Positions 60,680-64,000 of a DNA stretch of 64,000 bases are shown in pieces. The notes beneath the pieces are model-generated. The model did not search any database. It was not told the DNA's origin and saw only the letters and a list, made by a program, of their open reading frames with translations. Source of the stretch: UBA8522 sp035528895 (GTDB lineage Bacteria > Acidobacteriota > Aminicenantia > Aminicenantales > UBA8522); contig DATKXS010000038.1 of assembly GCA_035528895.1 (NCBI GenBank), positions 1 to 64,000 on the forward strand, read 5' to 3'. The stretch's first letter is position 1; the number at the start of each line of letters is the position of its first letter. A program made the position numbers and the translations under genes.

Positions 60680-61737
60680 CTATGTTCCTTGATCGATGAT
60701 CTTCTGATAAACGAAGGCCGCCCGGATGTAGGCTTCCGCCGCCCCTTCGTAGTCGTTCTGAGCAAGCGCGCGCTGGGCTTCGTCTTCGCTCTCCTTGGCC
60801 ACATTGAAGAGCCAGGGGTCCGGTTTTGCCGAGGCCGATTTTTCTGCCGCCTTCTTCATGCCCTCCACCAGATCCGCCAAGACCTTCAGGCAGTTCCCCG
60901 GTTCTCGACACTGGCTGCTGAGACGGAGAACCCGCTCCAAGACAGAAGACAGCGCCCGGCTGCCGGAGAAATCGCTTTTGTTCAAGGCGTCTTCCGCGTC
61001 CCTCTCGTGTCGGCCGGCCACCCAGTAAAGTACGTTCCCTCTGTCCGTACCCATCGCCTCAACGCGGCTCTTGGTCTCGGCAAGCTGGGACTTTGCAGCC
61101 AACGCCTTTTCTCTTTCCGAGACCAAGTTCAAGAGCGACTGCATCTCCTCCTGGCCTTCCTGTCTCCGCTTTAACGCCTCTTCAAACCGTCCCTCCTCGC
61201 GGAGCTTCTGGCCCTCGCGGATATTCTGGTAAGCGCTGTCCCATCTCTGGCTGAAGACGGGCTCGTCGGGAATGGCCGTTTTGATATTAGCCATATGTTT
61301 TTCAAAATCCAGGATACCCTGGAGCTCTTTTTGACTCAGTTGCCTGAGGCTTTCGGGGCTGAGAAAAGAGAGGATACTCCTGCCTGTCTCGGTTTTCGAA
61401 ACCGCAGATTCTTCCGGGCGAACCTCAGCTCGTTTCGGAAACGGTCGATGGCCTGGTCGTTGACGCTGATCTCAGGATGGATAAGCTTGAGGGCGATAAC
61501 CTCCTTGATCTTCTGGTCGTACACTCTGTAAACACGACCCATCCCTCCCCTGCCCAGTTCTTCGATGATCTCATAACGCTCGGAAACTAGGGTCCCCCGG
61601 GCCAGGGCGGCCGGAGGTCGCTCGAAGGTCAGGGTTTTATCGATAGCGCCGCCTTCTGCGGTCTGAAGGGGAGTCGCACAGCGGTGGCAGAAGCGGCTGT
61701 CGGGCCGGTTATCAGCGTTGCATTGGGGACAGTTCAT
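60680..61737 (-). pseudogene. Zinc-ribbon Ser/Thr protein kinase with internal deletion and frameshift
   Basis: The 5' part (ATG 61737) has a zinc ribbon MNCPQCNADNRPDSRFCHRC and the kinase N-lobe YEIIEELGRGGMGRVY with ALKLIHPE, reaching RFRNELRFAR near residue 109. Then homology to the intact kinase at 63.1 kb is lost, and the frame ends within 25 residues. From the same point another frame stays open leftward into a charged helical C-terminal tail (60680-61294). Catalytic loop and DFG are gone. So most of the kinase domain has been deleted and the C-terminal tail fused out of frame. The tail reading frame (204 residues) alone could still be translated. Confidence 0.75.
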
Positions 61738-62108
61738 TGTCCATACTCTTTTCTACAAATACACCGCCTCAAGCGCCTTGTCAATCTGGCCGGCCATACC
61801 TTAGACTCCGGATCACATCCACCCCATTTCTATTTAACCCGGCCGAGGCGAAAAGCGTTCCCCTGGAGGCCGACCAGGCCTCCAAAAATCACCCGGTAAT
61901 GCCACGGCCCGTTTTTTCAGAGCTTTGAGAGAGGCTTTTCCTTCCGGTCGCCGACGATTTTTTCAAATTTGTCCCGAAGTCTGGTCTCAGATGATGGTTC
62001 GGTCTTTATTCCTAAAGAAAATAATGACACCGGCCTTCTGAGCATTGCGAAATACAGGATTAGAGAGCGACCGCGTCCCTGACAGATCCAGAAGCCGGAA
62101 ATTTAACC
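61738..62108. other. Gene-free interval of 371 bases with one perfect hairpin
   Basis: No credible gene. TGGAGGCC-GACCA-GGCCTCCA (61864-61884) is a perfect 8-bp hairpin followed by AAAAA; it may be part of a terminator for leftward or rightward reading, or a regulatory element, but lacks a strong T run. Nothing else stands out. Confidence 0.4.
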
Positions 62109-62879
62109 CTACTTCCGGTTGACGAGATTCGTCGAAGCCTGGTCGGTCGGCATGACGATCATCTCGCTGATGTTGACATGCGGGGGCCGCGTGGCGCAGT
62201 AGACGACGGCGTCAGCGATATCGTCCGGGGATAATGGAGTCAGTCCCTGATAAACCTTCCCGGCCCGCTCCTTGTCTCCTCGGAACCGGACCAGGCTGAA
62301 TTCGGTTTCCACCATGCCCGGGGAGACCTGGCTCACTCGCAGTCCCGTCCCTGAGAGGTCCAGGCGCATCCCCTTCGATAGGGCGTCGACAGCAAACTTG
62401 GTGGCGCAATAGACATTCCCGCCGGGATAGACCTCGTGACCGGCGATGGAACCGATGTTGATGACATGGCCGCGGCCCCGCTTCACCATGCCAGGGATGA
62501 CGGCGCGGCTGACATAGAGCAGGCCTTTGATGTTGGCGTCGATCATCTCTTCCCAATCCTCGAGCTTGCCTTCGTGGAGCTTGTCCAGTCCCCGGCTGAG
62601 CCCTGCATTGTTAACTAGGACATCGATCGCCACCCATTCGGCCGGGAGTCCATTCACGGCGCGTTCTACAGCAGGCTGGTCCCGGACATCGATCGCCAGC
62701 AGAAGGATATCTTCTCCCGGTTTCCGTTTGAGTTCGACCGCCAAGTCCTCGAGCCGCTGGAGACGGCGGGCGGACAGGATCAGCCGGGCTCCCGTCCCCG
62801 CAAACGCCCGGGCGCAGGACCTGCCGATCCCAGCGCTGGCACCCGTTATGAAAACGACCTTGTCTTTCAATGAATCCAT
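62109..62879 (-). CDS. Short-chain dehydrogenase/reductase (YdfG-like)
   Basis: 256 residues from ATG 62879 (GAGGAG nine bases upstream); a longer frame upstream overlaps the divergent kinase and is not coding. Rossmann motif TGASAGIGRSCARAFA, VNNAG, catalytic Ser/Tyr/Lys as INIGSIAG ... YCATKFA. C-terminal segment VYCATRPPHVNISEMIV matches the YdfG/3-hydroxy-acid dehydrogenase group (NADP-dependent oxidation of serine or 3-hydroxy acids). It lies between the broken and the intact kinase genes. Confidence 0.9.
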   Translation of the reverse strand: MDSLKDKVVFITGASAGIGRSCARAFAGTGARLILSARRLQRLEDLAVELKRKPGEDILLLAIDVRDQPAVERAVNGLPAEWVAIDVLVNNAGLSRGLDKLHEGKLEDWEEMIDANIKGLLYVSRAVIPGMVKRGRGHVINIGSIAGHEVYPGGNVYCATKFAVDALSKGMRLDLSGTGLRVSQVSPGMVETEFSLVRFRGDKERAGKVYQGLTPLSPDDIADAVVYCATRPPHVNISEMIVMPTDQASTNLVNRK

Positions 62880-63071
62880 CAATGTTTCTCCTCGCCTAAA
62901 CGTCGAGGGAAAAGGATAATGAACCATCGGTGGCCTGTCAACCTGAGAGGTCGAATCCGGCGTTCTTGGGATTGTTGATTTAGGGAACACGAATAAATTT
63001 CGGTTTCGTTCGAATTTGACTCCCGACCAAGTTTTGAATATTCTTTGGACGATACAAAAGGACCCAGGGTT

Positions 63072-64000
63072 ATGGAATGTCTCAATTGTGGGTTTGACAA
63101 CCCCTCTGCCAGCCGCTTCTGCAATAAGTGCGGCACACAAATCGCAGCGATCGAGGAAGCCCCGCATCCTGAGACGAAGACCATTCAGATTCAGATTAAA
63201 GAACTCATCCCGGGAAGTACATTTGCCAAGAGATACCAAATCATCGAGGAATTGGGAAAAGGGGGTATGGGACGGGTTTATAAAGTTTTGGACAATGAAA
63301 TCGGAGAGAAAGTCGCGCTGAAGCTCCTCAACCCTGAAATCGCCGCCGAAAGCAAAACCATCGAGCGCTTCCGCAACGAGCTCAAGACCGCGCGCCAGAT
63401 CTCCCACAAGAACGTCTGCCGCATGTACCACTTCGCCATGGAAGAAGGCACCTCCTACATCACTATGGAATACGTGCGGGGTGAAGACCTCAAGAGCATG
63501 CTCCGGATGATGGGGAGGCTCAGCCCGGGCCAGGCCATCTCGATCTCCAAGCAAGTCTGCGAGGGTCTGGCCGAAGCTCACAAGCTGGGAGTGGTGCACC
63601 GGGACCTCAAGCCTCATAACATCATGATCGACCGCGATGGCAACATCAAAATCATGGATTTCGGGATCGCCCGCTCGCTCAAAACGAAGGGAATAACAGG
63701 AACCGGGGTGATGATCGGCACTCCGGAGTATATGTCCCCTGAGCAAGTTGAGGGTCATGAGACAGACGAACGCTCGGATATCTATGCGCTGGGAGTCGTT
63801 CTTTACGAAATGCTGACCGGGCGAGTTCCCTTTGAAGGAGAGACACCCCTCAGTGTCGCTTTGAAACACAAGACCGAAACCCCACTGAATCCAAGTAAAA
63901 TTAATCCTCAGATACCCGAAGAGCTAGGTTGGCTGATCCTCCGATGCCTGGAGAAAGATAAACAGAGCCGATTCCAGACGGCCGAGGAGCTTATCGCTGA
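63072..64000 (+). CDS. Zinc-ribbon Ser/Thr protein kinase (partial, runs off right edge)
   Basis: At least 309 residues, ATG 63072, no stop in the window. Zinc ribbon ECLNCGFDNPSASRFCNKCG, then a complete Hanks-type kinase domain: glycine loop ELGKGGMGRVYK, ATP lysine in VALKLLNPE, catalytic loop HRDLKPHNI, DFG as MDFGIARS, and APE-like GTPEYMSPEQ. It would phosphorylate Ser/Thr of unknown proteins. The C-terminal part, possibly TPR or sensor, is outside. It is a close relative of the deleted kinase at 60.7-61.7 kb and faces away from the intervening SDR gene. Confidence 0.9.
   Translation, partial: MECLNCGFDNPSASRFCNKCGTQIAAIEEAPHPETKTIQIQIKELIPGSTFAKRYQIIEELGKGGMGRVYKVLDNEIGEKVALKLLNPEIAAESKTIERFRNELKTARQISHKNVCRMYHFAMEEGTSYITMEYVRGEDLKSMLRMMGRLSPGQAISISKQVCEGLAEAHKLGVVHRDLKPHNIMIDRDGNIKIMDFGIARSLKTKGITGTGVMIGTPEYMSPEQVEGHETDERSDIYALGVVLYEMLTGRVPFEGETPLSVALKHKTETPLNPSKINPQIPEELGWLILRCLEKDKQSRFQTAEELIA

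Noticed and set aside
62880..63869. Long N-terminal extension of the SDR frame at 62.1 kb
   Set aside because: Overlaps a well-supported kinase on the opposite strand; the SDR starts normally at the MDSLKDK segment with its own RBS.
1..64000. CRISPR array or cas genes
   Set aside because: No regularly spaced direct repeats of the right length and no recognisable Cas motifs.

Overview
The window (about 60 % GC, tightly packed genes, many 4-bp ATGA overlaps, frequent GTG/TTG starts behind good Shine-Dalgarno motifs) reads like a chromosomal stretch of a Gram-negative anaerobic heterotroph. The best guess is Acidobacteriota, possibly the Aminicenantia lineage. This is inferred from gene content: a VWFA-related protein of the type common in Acidobacteria, a flavodiiron protein, methylmalonyl-CoA accessory proteins, a sulfatase, a GH20 hexosaminidase, a sialate O-acetylesterase, DUF2961 and DUF72 proteins, a bacterial serine palmitoyltransferase, and zinc-ribbon/Ser-Thr-kinase proteins. 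No rRNA or other decisive marker is present.

Region by region. 0-0.45 kb: the end of an IS3-type element cutting a helix-turn-helix gene. 0.66-7.1 kb: a flavodiiron O2/NO reductase with a CRP/FNR-type promoter, a three-gene unit (secreted protein, beta-barrel, sulfatase), and a serine hydrolase with TPRs. 7.3-9.4 kb: a small integration scar (truncated ROK kinase, recombination-site-like repeats around a tRNA-like segment, tyrosine recombinase, tRNA 3'-end-like fragment). 9.4-11.6 kb: DUF362 ferredoxin plus class V aminotransferase. 11.7-12.2 kb: a non-coding MITE-like repeat. 12.3-17.9 kb: hexosamine release and salvage (GH20, NahK-like kinase, nucleotidyltransferase) and a secreted M14-like deacylase. 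18-23.1 kb: small membrane protein, self-regulated ribbon-helix-helix protein, and a 1277-residue NtrY-like sensor kinase with a secreted partner. 23.2-28 kb: flavodoxin, methylmalonyl-CoA epimerase/MeaB/acyl-CoA dehydrogenase operon, VWA protein. 28-35.3 kb: small enzymes (acylphosphatase, ThiD-like kinase, ABC binding lipoprotein, threonine dehydratase-like, DUF72, LysA-like decarboxylase, DUF2961). 35.4-38.6 kb: a tricorn-like S41 protease.

39-45.5 kb is an SOS region: lexA, dinB and a DnaE2-like polymerase on the minus strand. Two perfect TTGTAT-N6-ATACAA operators lie in the divergent promoter region. The divergent side carries a 29-codon stub that looks like the start of a nucleotidyltransferase, followed by an intact unknown partner gene. 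This is the most unusual locus in the window. 45.6-50.9 kb: a frameshifted SDR, a tandem-MerR/B12-radical-SAM operon, DUF169, an SDR and a HAD phosphatase. 51.1-56.2 kb: a histidine ammonia-lyase homologue with Cys in place of the MIO serine, an ABC-2 exporter pair and a CBM9-like secreted protein. 56.6-59 kb: DUF362 plus serine palmitoyltransferase-like enzyme. 59-64 kb: sialate O-acetylesterase, an internally deleted Ser/Thr kinase, an SDR, and an intact related kinase running off the right edge.

Themes are glycan desulfation, deacetylation and amino-sugar salvage, short-chain acyl and propionate metabolism, oxidative/nitrosative defence, and inducible mutagenesis. Functional calls rest on motif reading and memory of families. 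No database search was run.
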